From: an uncultured Bacilli bacterium
Lineage (GTDB): Bacteria; Bacillota_I; Bacilli_A; RF39; UBA660
Assembly (NCBI GenBank): GCA_934133155.1
Contig: CAKPAT010000006.1
Span: 1 to 22,106, forward strand
Direction of reading: 5' to 3'
Length of the DNA stretch: 22,106 bases
Positions within the stretch are counted from its first letter, which is position 1; each line of letters starts with the position of its first letter. Shown piece by piece: positions 12,908 to 20,820 of this stretch. Made by a program: the position numbers and the translations under genes. The notes under the pieces were generated by a model that saw only the letters and a program-made list of their open reading frames with translations, had not been told where the DNA came from and made no database searches.

Positions 12908-13159
12908 CACTAGTGTGCAGCCCATATTACTGTTTGCACTTTTATATTCTAAGACATTTTTATTTTTCTTTAAAGCTTCATTTACAGCACTTCTTACAAT
13001 GCCTTTACCTATTCCGTGAATGATAAGGACTATTTCATTTTGCATTTTTTGGTTATCTTTTATAAAGTCATTTGTAGCCAATATGGCTTCTTCTTTTGTC
13101 ATTCCATGAAGGTCTATTTTAGGTAGACTATCTATAAATATTACTTCATTTAATGTCAC
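12887..13159 (-). CDS. Stand-alone Smr domain protein
   Basis: The Smr domain occurs at the C-terminus of MutS2 and as a stand-alone protein. It binds or cleaves nucleic acids, and MutS2-type Smr has been tied to ribosome rescue. The 90 residues show the two family signatures: DLHG at 16-19, with MTKEEA after it, and HGIGKG at 48-53, followed by IVRSAVNEAL. The C-terminal strand is CTLVKIKL. There is no MutS-like ATPase, so it is a domain on its own. It could be a split or relict MutS2 tail, but ppdK and pfkB are the only upstream genes. The start overlaps the end of the pfkB-type gene by 14 bases. Confidence 0.9.
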   Translation of the reverse strand: MTLNEVIFIDSLPKIDLHGMTKEEAILATNDFIKDNQKMQNEIVLIIHGIGKGIVRSAVNEALKKNKNVLEYKSANSNMGCTLVKIKLNI

Positions 13160-14021
13160 TATAAACAGACCACATTTCTTCTAAAGAAGGGATTGAATTA
13201 TATGCACCTATTTTAGTTACAGAAATGGCAGATGATATTGTCGCAATTTTTATCGCGGTCTCTAAGTCATATTTGGTTATGGCGTAGGTGAAAGCACCGT
13301 GAAAGATGTCGCCTGCTCCTGTGGTATCTTTAACTTTGACTTTAAGTGATGGCATTTTTTTAAGGGTGTTTTTGTAAGTGTATATGCATCCTTCTTCACC
13401 AAGGGTAATTATTAATGTATTTGTAAATGTTTTTTCCATTTTTTTATAAACTTTTATTAAATCTTTTTGATCTTGAATTTTAATATTAGTAAAATCTTCA
13501 GCAAAATCTTTTGAACAAATTAGATAATCCACTTCTTTGGCTAAACTTAACATGCCGTGAGTATATCTTCCCGCATCCATTACAGACTTTGTTTTATTAT
13601 ATTTTTTTAATATATCTAGACTTATTTTTGGCTCAAAACCATCTATTAATATGATGTCTGGTTTTTCTATTTCTATATTTTCATTTAATGGACCATTGGG
13701 TTCATATGTTATGACGGTTCTATTTTGGTTTTCAGCGATTATATAACTTTGATCAGTTTGATTTGTTTTGTATATATTTTCGGTATTGATTTTGTTTTTT
13801 TCTAAGATTTTTTTTATTTTCTTTCCACTTTCATCTTCACCGATTTGTCCGATTAGTTTTGTATCTACTTTCCATTTACTGAGAAGTAAGGCAGCTATTG
13901 TGGCAGGGCCTCCTGGACCCTCTTCTTTTTTATTTGTATCTATTTTTTTATTTTTTAGTGGATATTCTTCAAGTATTAATGTTGTGTCATATGTTATATG
14001 ACCGATACATAAAGCTTTCAT
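13146..14021 (-). CDS. PfkB/ribokinase-family carbohydrate kinase
   Basis: This enzyme phosphorylates a sugar or nucleoside with ATP. The substrate is not identifiable by eye. The 291 residues show N-terminal GHITYDTTL near 7-15, the GPGGPATIAALLLSKW region near 35-50 that binds sugar, and the C-terminal ATP/anion-hole signature DTTGAGDIFHGAF (232-244) with Asp238 as the likely catalytic base. The length is normal for the family. It overlaps the ppdK stop by four bases (ATGA) and the smr start by 14, so the three are co-translated. Pairing with ppdK suggests a glycolytic or sugar-salvage role, which is inference. Confidence 0.93.
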   Translation of the reverse strand: MKALCIGHITYDTTLILEEYPLKNKKIDTNKKEEGPGGPATIAALLLSKWKVDTKLIGQIGEDESGKKIKKILEKNKINTENIYKTNQTDQSYIIAENQNRTVITYEPNGPLNENIEIEKPDIILIDGFEPKISLDILKKYNKTKSVMDAGRYTHGMLSLAKEVDYLICSKDFAEDFTNIKIQDQKDLIKVYKKMEKTFTNTLIITLGEEGCIYTYKNTLKKMPSLKVKVKDTTGAGDIFHGAFTYAITKYDLETAIKIATISSAISVTKIGAYNSIPSLEEMWSVYSDIK

Positions 14022-16615
14022 TTTATTTCTGCTTTAGCGGCTGCAAGAATGGCAGCTGGCACTCTATAAGGTGAGCAAGATACGTAATCTATGCCTATTT
14101 CACTGAAAAATTTAACACTTTCTTCATCTCCACCGTGTTCACCACAAATACCTAATTCAATGTTTTTATTGTTTGCTTTAGCAAGTTTTTGAGCAACTAT
14201 CATTAATTTTCCAACACCTTCTTTATCTATCGTTTTAAAGGGATCGAATTTTAAGATACCTTTTTGATAGTACTCTTTAATAAAGCTTTCGGAGTCATCT
14301 CTAGAAAATCCGTATGTCATTTGGGTTAAATCATTTGTTCCAAAACTAAAGAAGTCCGCTTCTTTTGCTATTTCGCCTGCTAATATGGTACTTCTTGGAA
14401 CTTCAATCATTGTTCCGACTTTATATGTTATATCTTCATTTTTAAGTAGTTCTTTTGCTGTTTTATTTATTATTTCTTTAAGGTATGTGAGCTCTTTTAC
14501 ATCACCAATTAATGGTATCATGATTTCTGGGTGAACTTCTATTCCTTTTTTATGAACTTTAATAGCAGCGTTTATTATAGCTTTTGTTTGCATGATGGCA
14601 AGTCCTGGATAGACAATATCTAGTCTGCAACCTCTTAGACCCATCATTGGATTAAACTGTTTTAATGAGTTTATAACTTCTTTTACTTCTTCTTCTGTTT
14701 TATGTAAACTTTTGGCAAGTTCTTTTATTTCTTCTTCTTTTTTAGGTAAAAATTCATGAAGTGGTGGGTCTAAATATCTTATAGTTAAAACTTTACCATT
14801 TAATGCTTCAAACAAATTTTCAAAGTCTTTTTCTTGGAATGGATATAGTTCGTCTAGAGCTTTTGTTTTTTCCTCTGGCGTGTTTGCAATAATCATTTTA
14901 CGCATAGCAAATATTTTTTCTTTTTCAAAAAACATGTGCTCGGTCCTACATAATCCAACACCTTCTGCGCCAAACTCTAATGCTACTTTGGCATCTTTTG
15001 CAGTATCAGCATTAGCTTTTACGCCTATTTTTTTAATTTCTTTAGCCCAAGTTAATAAAGTTTTAAAGTTACCGGTTATTTTACCATCTTCTGTTTCTAA
15101 TTTTCCAAAATAAATATTTCCGCTTGTACCATCGAGTGAAATGTAATCTCCTTCTTTTATTTTTTTACTTCCGGCAATAAAATATTTTTCTTCTTCGTTT
15201 ATTGTTATATCTTGACAACCGCTTATACAACATCTACCTATTCCTCTTGCAACAACAGCTGCATGACTGGTCATTCCACCATGAACAGTTATAATTCCTT
15301 TGGCATATTTCATACCTTCGATATCTTCTGGGGATGTTTCATTTCTAACAAGGATGGTATTCTCCTCTTTATTTTTAGCAACATCTTCAACTGTAAAGCA
15401 TACTTTCCCAGTTACGGCTCCTGGTGATGCCGGAAGTCCTTTGGTGACAATTATAGCCTTTTTTAAATCTTCTTTAGAAAATGTTTTATGAAGTAGTTCA
15501 TCTAAGTCGGATATTTTTATTTTCCTTATAGCATCTTCTTTAGTAATTAGACCTTCATTTACCATATCAACTGCAACGTTTAATGTTGCTAAAGAGGTTC
15601 TTTTAGCATCTCTTGTTTGAAGCATATACAGTTTACCATTTTCAGCTGTAAACTCCATATCTTGCATGTCTTTATAATGTTTTTCTAGTAATTTAGCAAT
15701 ACCTTCTAATTCTAAATATATCTCTTTATTTTCTCTTTCTAAAACGTCTATTGGTTTTGGGGTTCTAACGCCTGATACGATATCTTCTCCTTGGGCTTTT
15801 TCTAAGTATTCACCATATATTTTATTTTCACCGGTTGATGGGTTTCTAGAAAATAGAACACCGGTTAAAGAGTTCTCACTTAAGTTTCCATAAACCATAC
15901 TTTGAATATTAACAGCAGTACCTAATTCATTACTTATATTATTCATTTCACGGTAAATGATTGCTCTTTTATTATTCCATGATTTAAATACAGCTTTAAC
16001 AGCTTCTATTAATTGAGTTTTAGGATCTTCTGGAAAATCTTCGCCAGTTATTTTTTTATATATTTCTTTAGATTTCATGGCAATATTATATATATCTTCG
16101 GCATTTAATTCTAAATCGGTTTTTAATTTTCTTTCTTCTTTCTTTTCAGTAAGAAGTTTTTCAAATTCTTCTTTTCCTTTACCTTTTACGACATCAGCAA
16201 ACATCATGATTAATCTTCTATATGAGTCATAAATAAACCTGATGCTTTCTTCATCTTTAGATAAGGCTTTGGCGATTTTATCATTAAGGCCTAAATTTAA
16301 TATAGTGTCCATCATTCCTGGCATGCTTACTGGTGAGCCACTTCTTACAGATAGTAATAATGGTTTTTCAGGGTTTCCAAGCTCTTTATTGGTTTTTATT
16401 TCTATTTGTTTTATACCATCTAAAATTTGTCTTTCTATTTCTTTGGATAATGTTTCATTTTCACGGTGGTACTGATTGCAGGCCTCGGTTGTGACAGTTA
16501 AGCCCATAGGCACGGGAAGACCCATGTTGGTCATTTCGGCTAAGTTCGCTCCTTTTCCGCCTAATAAGGCTCTCATGTCTTTATTTCCTTCGGTAAATAG
16601 GTATACGTATTTCAT
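14018..16615 (-). CDS. ppdK: Pyruvate, phosphate dikinase
   Basis: PPDK interconverts pyruvate, ATP and phosphate with PEP, AMP and pyrophosphate. In fermentative bacteria it can run in the glycolytic direction and conserve energy through pyrophosphate. The 865 residues are near the usual 870-880. Domains in order: an ATP-grasp nucleotide-binding domain (about 1-340; GGKGANLAEM at 19-28, LLLSVRSGSPVSMPGMMDT near 86-104), a phosphohistidine domain with GGMTSHAAVVARG and His451, and a PEP-utilising TIM barrel ending with ELGICGEHGGD, where Cys824 is the catalytic acid. AAGGAGG stands before the ATG at 16615. It is first in a ppdK-pfkB-smr operon. Confidence 0.98.
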   Translation of the reverse strand: MKYVYLFTEGNKDMRALLGGKGANLAEMTNMGLPVPMGLTVTTEACNQYHRENETLSKEIERQILDGIKQIEIKTNKELGNPEKPLLLSVRSGSPVSMPGMMDTILNLGLNDKIAKALSKDEESIRFIYDSYRRLIMMFADVVKGKGKEEFEKLLTEKKEERKLKTDLELNAEDIYNIAMKSKEIYKKITGEDFPEDPKTQLIEAVKAVFKSWNNKRAIIYREMNNISNELGTAVNIQSMVYGNLSENSLTGVLFSRNPSTGENKIYGEYLEKAQGEDIVSGVRTPKPIDVLERENKEIYLELEGIAKLLEKHYKDMQDMEFTAENGKLYMLQTRDAKRTSLATLNVAVDMVNEGLITKEDAIRKIKISDLDELLHKTFSKEDLKKAIIVTKGLPASPGAVTGKVCFTVEDVAKNKEENTILVRNETSPEDIEGMKYAKGIITVHGGMTSHAAVVARGIGRCCISGCQDITINEEEKYFIAGSKKIKEGDYISLDGTSGNIYFGKLETEDGKITGNFKTLLTWAKEIKKIGVKANADTAKDAKVALEFGAEGVGLCRTEHMFFEKEKIFAMRKMIIANTPEEKTKALDELYPFQEKDFENLFEALNGKVLTIRYLDPPLHEFLPKKEEEIKELAKSLHKTEEEVKEVINSLKQFNPMMGLRGCRLDIVYPGLAIMQTKAIINAAIKVHKKGIEVHPEIMIPLIGDVKELTYLKEIINKTAKELLKNEDITYKVGTMIEVPRSTILAGEIAKEADFFSFGTNDLTQMTYGFSRDDSESFIKEYYQKGILKFDPFKTIDKEGVGKLMIVAQKLAKANNKNIELGICGEHGGDEESVKFFSEIGIDYVSCSPYRVPAAILAAAKAEIK

Positions 16616-16650
16616 ATTGTTCCTCCTTATTCTTTTACTACTCTTTTAAA

Positions 16651-16659
16651 ATTATAACA
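16651..16659 (-). promoter_or_regulatory. Promoter of the ppdK operon (extended -10)
   Basis: The minus strand reads TGTTATAAT, a perfect extended -10 (TATAAT at 16656-16651). The -35 region holds only TTTAAT, which runs into the stop of the upstream recombinase gene. No terminator is evident between the two genes, so read-through is possible. Confidence 0.6.
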
Positions 16660-16670
16660 TACTTTCACAT

Positions 16671-17528
16671 TTAATTAAATTTATTTTTTGCACGTGGATG
16701 ATTTTTTAAGTAAACTTCTCTTAATTTTTCGTTAGATACGTGTGTATAAATCTGTGTTGTCGAAAGGTTTTCGTGACCTAATAATTCACTTACTGTTTTT
16801 AAATCAGCCCCTTCATTTAACATGTGGGTGGCATAGGTATGTCTTAATGTGTGGGGTGTGATATGTTTTTCTATGCCAGATTTTCTTGATATATCTGTAA
16901 CAATATTTCTGACAATTTTTTCATCTAGTTTTTTTTGATGTTTATTTGTTAGAAGATAATCTTTAGGTTCATAATTTTTTAAATATATTTTTAATAGGTT
17001 TTGGCATTTTGTCCCATAGTAGGTATATCTTTCTTTTTTACCTTTACCGTGAATTAAAATTTTTCTTTCTTTTTGGTTAATGTCGGTTATTTTTATATTT
17101 ACAAGTTCTCCTACCCTAAGACCGCATGAGTAAAGCATTTCGATAATTAGTTTTTCTCTTTCTCCTACTTTATTTTCTTCGGGGGTATTTAACATTTTTT
17201 CTATATCTTCATAGTTTAAATAATTAGGCAGATTTTTTGGTATTTTAGGGTTTGAAATTAGATTTAAAGGGTTATCTTTTATTATTTTTTCACTTTCTAA
17301 ATATTTATAATAACTTTTTAAAGTGCTTATTTTTCTTGATATGGTTCTTTCTTTATATTTTTTTTCTTCTAAAAACTTGATATAATTTCTTATTTGACCA
17401 AAGTTAGGATTTTTTATTTTATTTTGTTTTAAATATTCTTCAAACTGATTTAAATCAATTTCATAATTTTTTACAGTATTTTCAGAGAAACCTTTTTCTT
17501 TTTTTAAGTAGTTTAAAAATTCATACAT
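16671..17528 (-). CDS. Xer-type tyrosine recombinase (XerC/XerD)
   Basis: A site-specific recombinase that acts at dif to resolve chromosome dimers. The 285 residues fit XerC/XerD. An N-terminal SAM-like core-binding domain (1-95; FSENTVKNYEIDLNQF) is followed by the catalytic domain with every key residue: Arg138 (CGLRVGEL), Lys162 (HGKGKKER), His226 and Arg229 (HTLRHTYATHML), His252 (LGHENLSTTQIYTH) and Tyr261. Synteny with the Bacillus topA-trmFO-xerC order favours XerC, but XerC and XerD are hard to separate by eye, so no symbol is given. AAGGTGAT precedes the ATG. There is no phage or transposon context, so a housekeeping role is more likely than an integrase. Confidence 0.95.
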   Translation of the reverse strand: MYEFLNYLKKEKGFSENTVKNYEIDLNQFEEYLKQNKIKNPNFGQIRNYIKFLEEKKYKERTISRKISTLKSYYKYLESEKIIKDNPLNLISNPKIPKNLPNYLNYEDIEKMLNTPEENKVGEREKLIIEMLYSCGLRVGELVNIKITDINQKERKILIHGKGKKERYTYYGTKCQNLLKIYLKNYEPKDYLLTNKHQKKLDEKIVRNIVTDISRKSGIEKHITPHTLRHTYATHMLNEGADLKTVSELLGHENLSTTQIYTHVSNEKLREVYLKNHPRAKNKFN

Positions 17529-17545
17529 ATTATCACCTTATTATT

Positions 17546-17574
17546 AGGATACATCTGGAAGCTTTCTTTTTCAA
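17546..17574 (-). promoter_or_regulatory. Possible promoter of the Xer gene
   Basis: Minus strand: TTGAAA (17574-17569), 17 bases, TATCCT (17551-17546). The -10 is only a partial match. It lies just downstream of the terminator of the topA unit, where a new promoter is expected. Confidence 0.35.
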
Positions 17575-17578
17575 CAAA

Positions 17579-17601
17579 AAAAGTAGAAATTATCTACTTT
17601 T
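17579..17601 (-). terminator. Terminator of the topA unit
   Basis: On the minus strand AAAAGTAGA pairs with TCTACTTTT (9 bp) around a 5-base loop, followed by a T-run. The stem begins in the TAA stop of the clamp-motif gene. Confidence 0.8.
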
Positions 17602-18703
17602 AAAAAAGCACAAGCTGATTTGAATTTTCCTTTTTTTCCTTTTTTTCAAGTTCTCTTTCATAGGCTTCTATTCCCATATGTATATTTCTTATGGCCTCAT
17701 AATCTAATAGTTTGCATAAGTCACTGAATGCTTTAGTTTTATTGGCGTCGTTTCCTGAAAAATAAATGCTGCGACATTTTGCGATTTGTTTTGATATATA
17801 ATCATTTTTTACTAAGAAATTCCATAATTTAATGTCTTCAGTTTTTAAAAGTAATATTCTTGCTTCACTTCTGATAAAATCTTCATTTATATCTATCATT
17901 AATAGGTTTTTAATATCTTCACTTTTGTAAGCAATTTTGGGTAAATTTGCTGTTTTTTTACTGGTAATTACAATATGTCCGTTTAATGTGATGCTTGGTG
18001 AGTATCTTTGATTTAAAAAGTATATTAAGCTTTCTTCACTTTCATAATTTGAAGTAAAGGCATCTATTTGTCTTAATGTGAGTTCTAAAACTTTTATATT
18101 TAAAATTTTTCTTAAATCAATTATTTCAATTTTATTATTTGCGGTATAGGCTAGCATATAAATATTATCTGTTTGTTTCATTCCTTTGGACTTATAATAT
18201 TCATCTATACCTAATTCAATTCCCCTTATCACTTTGTATCTACTTAAAGCTTGTTTTAATTTTTCATACCAAAATCCGGCATTTTCTCCTTTTTCTTTAA
18301 CATCCATGTAACTATATAAAGCATCTATTATTCTTTGATTTATAAATCCATGTGTTTGCAGATAATAAATGAGATCTTGATTTTCTGCATGTTTTAAAAA
18401 TCTAAGTGTATAGTCTTCTATTTCATCTACATTTGAAGATAATCTTCTTAGATAACTAAAGTTTTTATATATAGGAGTTAATGTGGCAATATTACCTCTA
18501 CTTTTATAGGTTATTTCTATTTTACCATTTAAAGGTAAGCCTAATTTTTGAAGTAAATCTTTTTCGCTTTCAAATTTTGTAGTGTATGCGTCTATTTCAG
18601 CTAATGTGAAGTTTGTTTCTATATTATCTAGCATGATTGCTACAGAAGAATTATTTAATTTATATATTAAGCGGTATCTTTTACTAACTTTTTTTTCTTT
18701 CAT
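17600..18703 (-). CDS. Unknown internally duplicated protein ending in a beta-clamp-like motif QLVLF
   Basis: No family is recognised. The 367 residues consist of two similar halves, about 10-170 and 181-350. FTLAEIDAYTTKFESEKDLL (32-51) matches LTLRQIDAFTSNYESEESLI (208-227), LNGKIEIT (58-65) matches LNGHIVIT (240-247), and YKVIRGIELGIDEY matches YEAIRNIHMGIEAY at the ends. The last five residues are QLVLF, close to the QL(S/D)LF pentapeptide by which replication and repair proteins bind the DnaN sliding clamp, and here placed at a free C-terminus as is common. A Lys/Glu-rich linker precedes it. There is no membrane segment or signal. It lies three bases downstream of topA, where Bacillus has trmFO. 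A DNA-linked role is inference. Confidence 0.87.
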   Translation of the reverse strand: MKEKKVSKRYRLIYKLNNSSVAIMLDNIETNFTLAEIDAYTTKFESEKDLLQKLGLPLNGKIEITYKSRGNIATLTPIYKNFSYLRRLSSNVDEIEDYTLRFLKHAENQDLIYYLQTHGFINQRIIDALYSYMDVKEKGENAGFWYEKLKQALSRYKVIRGIELGIDEYYKSKGMKQTDNIYMLAYTANNKIEIIDLRKILNIKVLELTLRQIDAFTSNYESEESLIYFLNQRYSPSITLNGHIVITSKKTANLPKIAYKSEDIKNLLMIDINEDFIRSEARILLLKTEDIKLWNFLVKNDYISKQIAKCRSIYFSGNDANKTKAFSDLCKLLDYEAIRNIHMGIEAYERELEKKEKKENSNQLVLF

Positions 18704-18706
18704 TTT

Positions 18707-20725
18707 TTACTCCGTGTAACTGCAGTTTGTGCATTTTATTTTATTATTTTTTTCGGTTAACATTTCTCCGCATTCTGGACATTTTTTACCAATTGGTTTA
18801 TCCCAATAAGCGGTTTTACATGTTGGGTAATTACTACATCCATAAAATATTTTACCTTTTCTGGTATGTTTTTCAACAATTTTTCCATCACAGTTTGGAC
18901 AGTCTGTTATTTCATTTTCTTTTCTTTCTTCGTTTTTGATGTATTTACATGTTGGAAAGTTACTGCAAGCGGTGAATTTTCCATATCTACTATTTCTAAT
19001 CACTAGTGGGTGACCGCAGTTTGGACAGTTTTCTCCGGTTTCTACTAGTTCTTTTTTAGGCATACTTTCAAAGGCTTTTTCAACTGATGGCTCAAATTCA
19101 TCATAAAATTTTTGAAGTACTTCATACCATATTTCTTTTCCTTCAGCTATTTTATCTAAATCTGTTTCCATGTCTGCTGTATATTTAACATTTATTAGGT
19201 GACTAAAATATTCTTGAAGTTTATCTGTTATTTCAAAGCCAATTTCGGTTGGTATAAATTTTCTTTCTTCTAAGGTTACATAACCTCTTTTTTTTATGTT
19301 ATCAATGATTGTGGCATATGTGCTTGGTCTACCTATCCCAAGTTCATCCATTTCTTTGATTAGTTTTGCTTCGGTATATCTTGCTGGTGGTGTGGTGAAA
19401 TGCTGAGACTTTTCAATGTTTTCAGATATTATTTTATCTTCTTTAAATTCTGGTAAAATTGTATCTTTTATTTCTTCGTAATCTTTATATATTTTTAGGT
19501 ATCCATCAAAAACAATGATTTGTCCTGATGTTTTAAAATTATAGTTATTATTTGTTAGTGTTACTGTGGTGTTTTCAGTTTTACCTGATGCCATTAAGCT
19601 TGCAAGGGCTCTTGAGTAGATTAATCTATATAGTTTGTATTCGTCTGGAGTTAGATATGCTCTTACACTTTCAGGTGTTCTTTCTATTCCTGTTGGTCTA
19701 ATAGCTTCGTGAGCGTCTTGAACGTTTTCGGTTTTTTTACTTACTTTAACATTTCCAATATAATTTTTGCCATATGTTTTTTCAATATAGTTATAGCTAC
19801 TTTTTATAAATTCATTTGACAATCTAATGGAATCGGTACGCATATATGTAATTAATCCAGCGTTTTCACTGCCTAAATCTATTCCTTCATATAGTTTTTG
19901 AGCAATACTCATAGTTTTTTTAGATGAAAATTTTAGTTTAGTTGAAGCTTCTTGCTGGAGTGTACTAGTAGTAAATGGTGGTTTTGAATTTTTATTTTTT
20001 GTGTTTTTTTCTATATTTGATATAGTAAATTCATTTGATAATTCATTTAGAATTTTGTCTGCTTCTTTTTCATTTTTTATTTCAATTTTTTCACCATTTT
20101 TTTCAAATAATTTTGCTTCAAATTCTTTAAATATCGCATCTATTTCCCAGTACTCTTCTTTTTTAAAGGCGTTTATTTCTCTTTCTTTATCAACGATTAA
20201 TTTTAGGGCTACACTTTGCACTCTTCCAGCACTGCTACCGTCTGTTTTTGATCTTATAAGTTTACTTAGTCTAAAACCGATTATTCTGTCTAATATTCTT
20301 CTGGTTTCCTGACTATTAACTAGATTTTGGTCTATTTTTCTTTCATGTTTAAATGCTTCTTTGATGGCATTTTCGGTTATTTCGTGATAAGTTACTCTAG
20401 CGTAGTTTTCTTCTTTTAAATCTAGGCATTTATAAAGGTGCCAAGAAATGGCTTCTCCTTCTCTATCAGGGTCGGTTGCGAGGTATACTTTGTCTACTTT
20501 TTTAGCTTCTTTTTTAAGCTCGTCTATTACGGCTTTTTTGCCTTTTATTGTTTTATAATCCGGTTTAAAATGGTCTTCTACATCTACTCCTAGTCCAAAT
20601 TTACCTTTTGTTGATAAATCTCTGATATGGCCCTTACTTGATGAGACAATATAATTATTTCCTAAAAATTTGCTTATATATTTTATTTTAGTTGGAGATT
20701 CCACTATGACTAGACTTTTACTCAT
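18707..20725 (-). CDS. topA: DNA topoisomerase I
   Basis: A type IA topoisomerase that relaxes negative supercoils through a transient 5'-phosphotyrosine link. Residues 1-120 form the TOPRIM domain with Glu9 (VESPTK) and the DPDREGE motif at 85-91. The active-site Tyr294 lies in LITYMRTDSI. Three C-terminal four-cysteine zinc ribbons follow (CPNCGHPL..CSNFPTC, CPNCDGKI..CSNYPTC, CPECGEML..CTNC). The 672 residues are close to the family's 690. AAAGGAC precedes the ATG at 20725, and a consensus promoter lies upstream. It is co-transcribed with the clamp-motif gene. Confidence 0.97.
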   Translation of the reverse strand: MSKSLVIVESPTKIKYISKFLGNNYIVSSSKGHIRDLSTKGKFGLGVDVEDHFKPDYKTIKGKKAVIDELKKEAKKVDKVYLATDPDREGEAISWHLYKCLDLKEENYARVTYHEITENAIKEAFKHERKIDQNLVNSQETRRILDRIIGFRLSKLIRSKTDGSSAGRVQSVALKLIVDKEREINAFKKEEYWEIDAIFKEFEAKLFEKNGEKIEIKNEKEADKILNELSNEFTISNIEKNTKNKNSKPPFTTSTLQQEASTKLKFSSKKTMSIAQKLYEGIDLGSENAGLITYMRTDSIRLSNEFIKSSYNYIEKTYGKNYIGNVKVSKKTENVQDAHEAIRPTGIERTPESVRAYLTPDEYKLYRLIYSRALASLMASGKTENTTVTLTNNNYNFKTSGQIIVFDGYLKIYKDYEEIKDTILPEFKEDKIISENIEKSQHFTTPPARYTEAKLIKEMDELGIGRPSTYATIIDNIKKRGYVTLEERKFIPTEIGFEITDKLQEYFSHLINVKYTADMETDLDKIAEGKEIWYEVLQKFYDEFEPSVEKAFESMPKKELVETGENCPNCGHPLVIRNSRYGKFTACSNFPTCKYIKNEERKENEITDCPNCDGKIVEKHTRKGKIFYGCSNYPTCKTAYWDKPIGKKCPECGEMLTEKNNKIKCTNCSYTE

Positions 20726-20750
20726 ATAAATCAGTCCTTTCTTAAATTAA

Positions 20751-20779
20751 TTTATACACTATTATTGATTTTATGTCAA
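20751..20779 (-). promoter_or_regulatory. Promoter of topA
   Basis: Minus strand: perfect TTGACA (20779-20774), 17 bases, TATAAA (20756-20751). It covers the plus-strand ATG at 20773, which argues against that ATG as the start of the divergent gene. Confidence 0.75.
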
Positions 20780-20795
20780 ATATTTTAATGACTTG

Positions 20796-20804
20796 TGGTA
20801 AAAT
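20796..20804 (+). promoter_or_regulatory. Possible extended -10 of the metallophosphoesterase gene
   Basis: TGGTAAAAT gives a TGn extended -10 (TAAAAT at 20799-20804) without a clear -35. The start would fall near 20811, at the GGTGAT ribosome binding site before the ATG at 20821, so the leader would be very short. Confidence 0.35.
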
Positions 20805-20820
20805 TTTAATTGGTGATTTG

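Noticed and set aside
16671..17528. The tyrosine recombinase as a phage integrase
   Set aside because: It has housekeeping XerC/D length and motifs, and the neighbours (topA, ppdK) are core genes with no phage or transposon genes.
20773..20820. Upstream ATG for the metallophosphoesterase gene
   Set aside because: It overlaps the topA -35 box and lacks a ribosome binding site. The extra residues before the HTH look like untranslated DNA.
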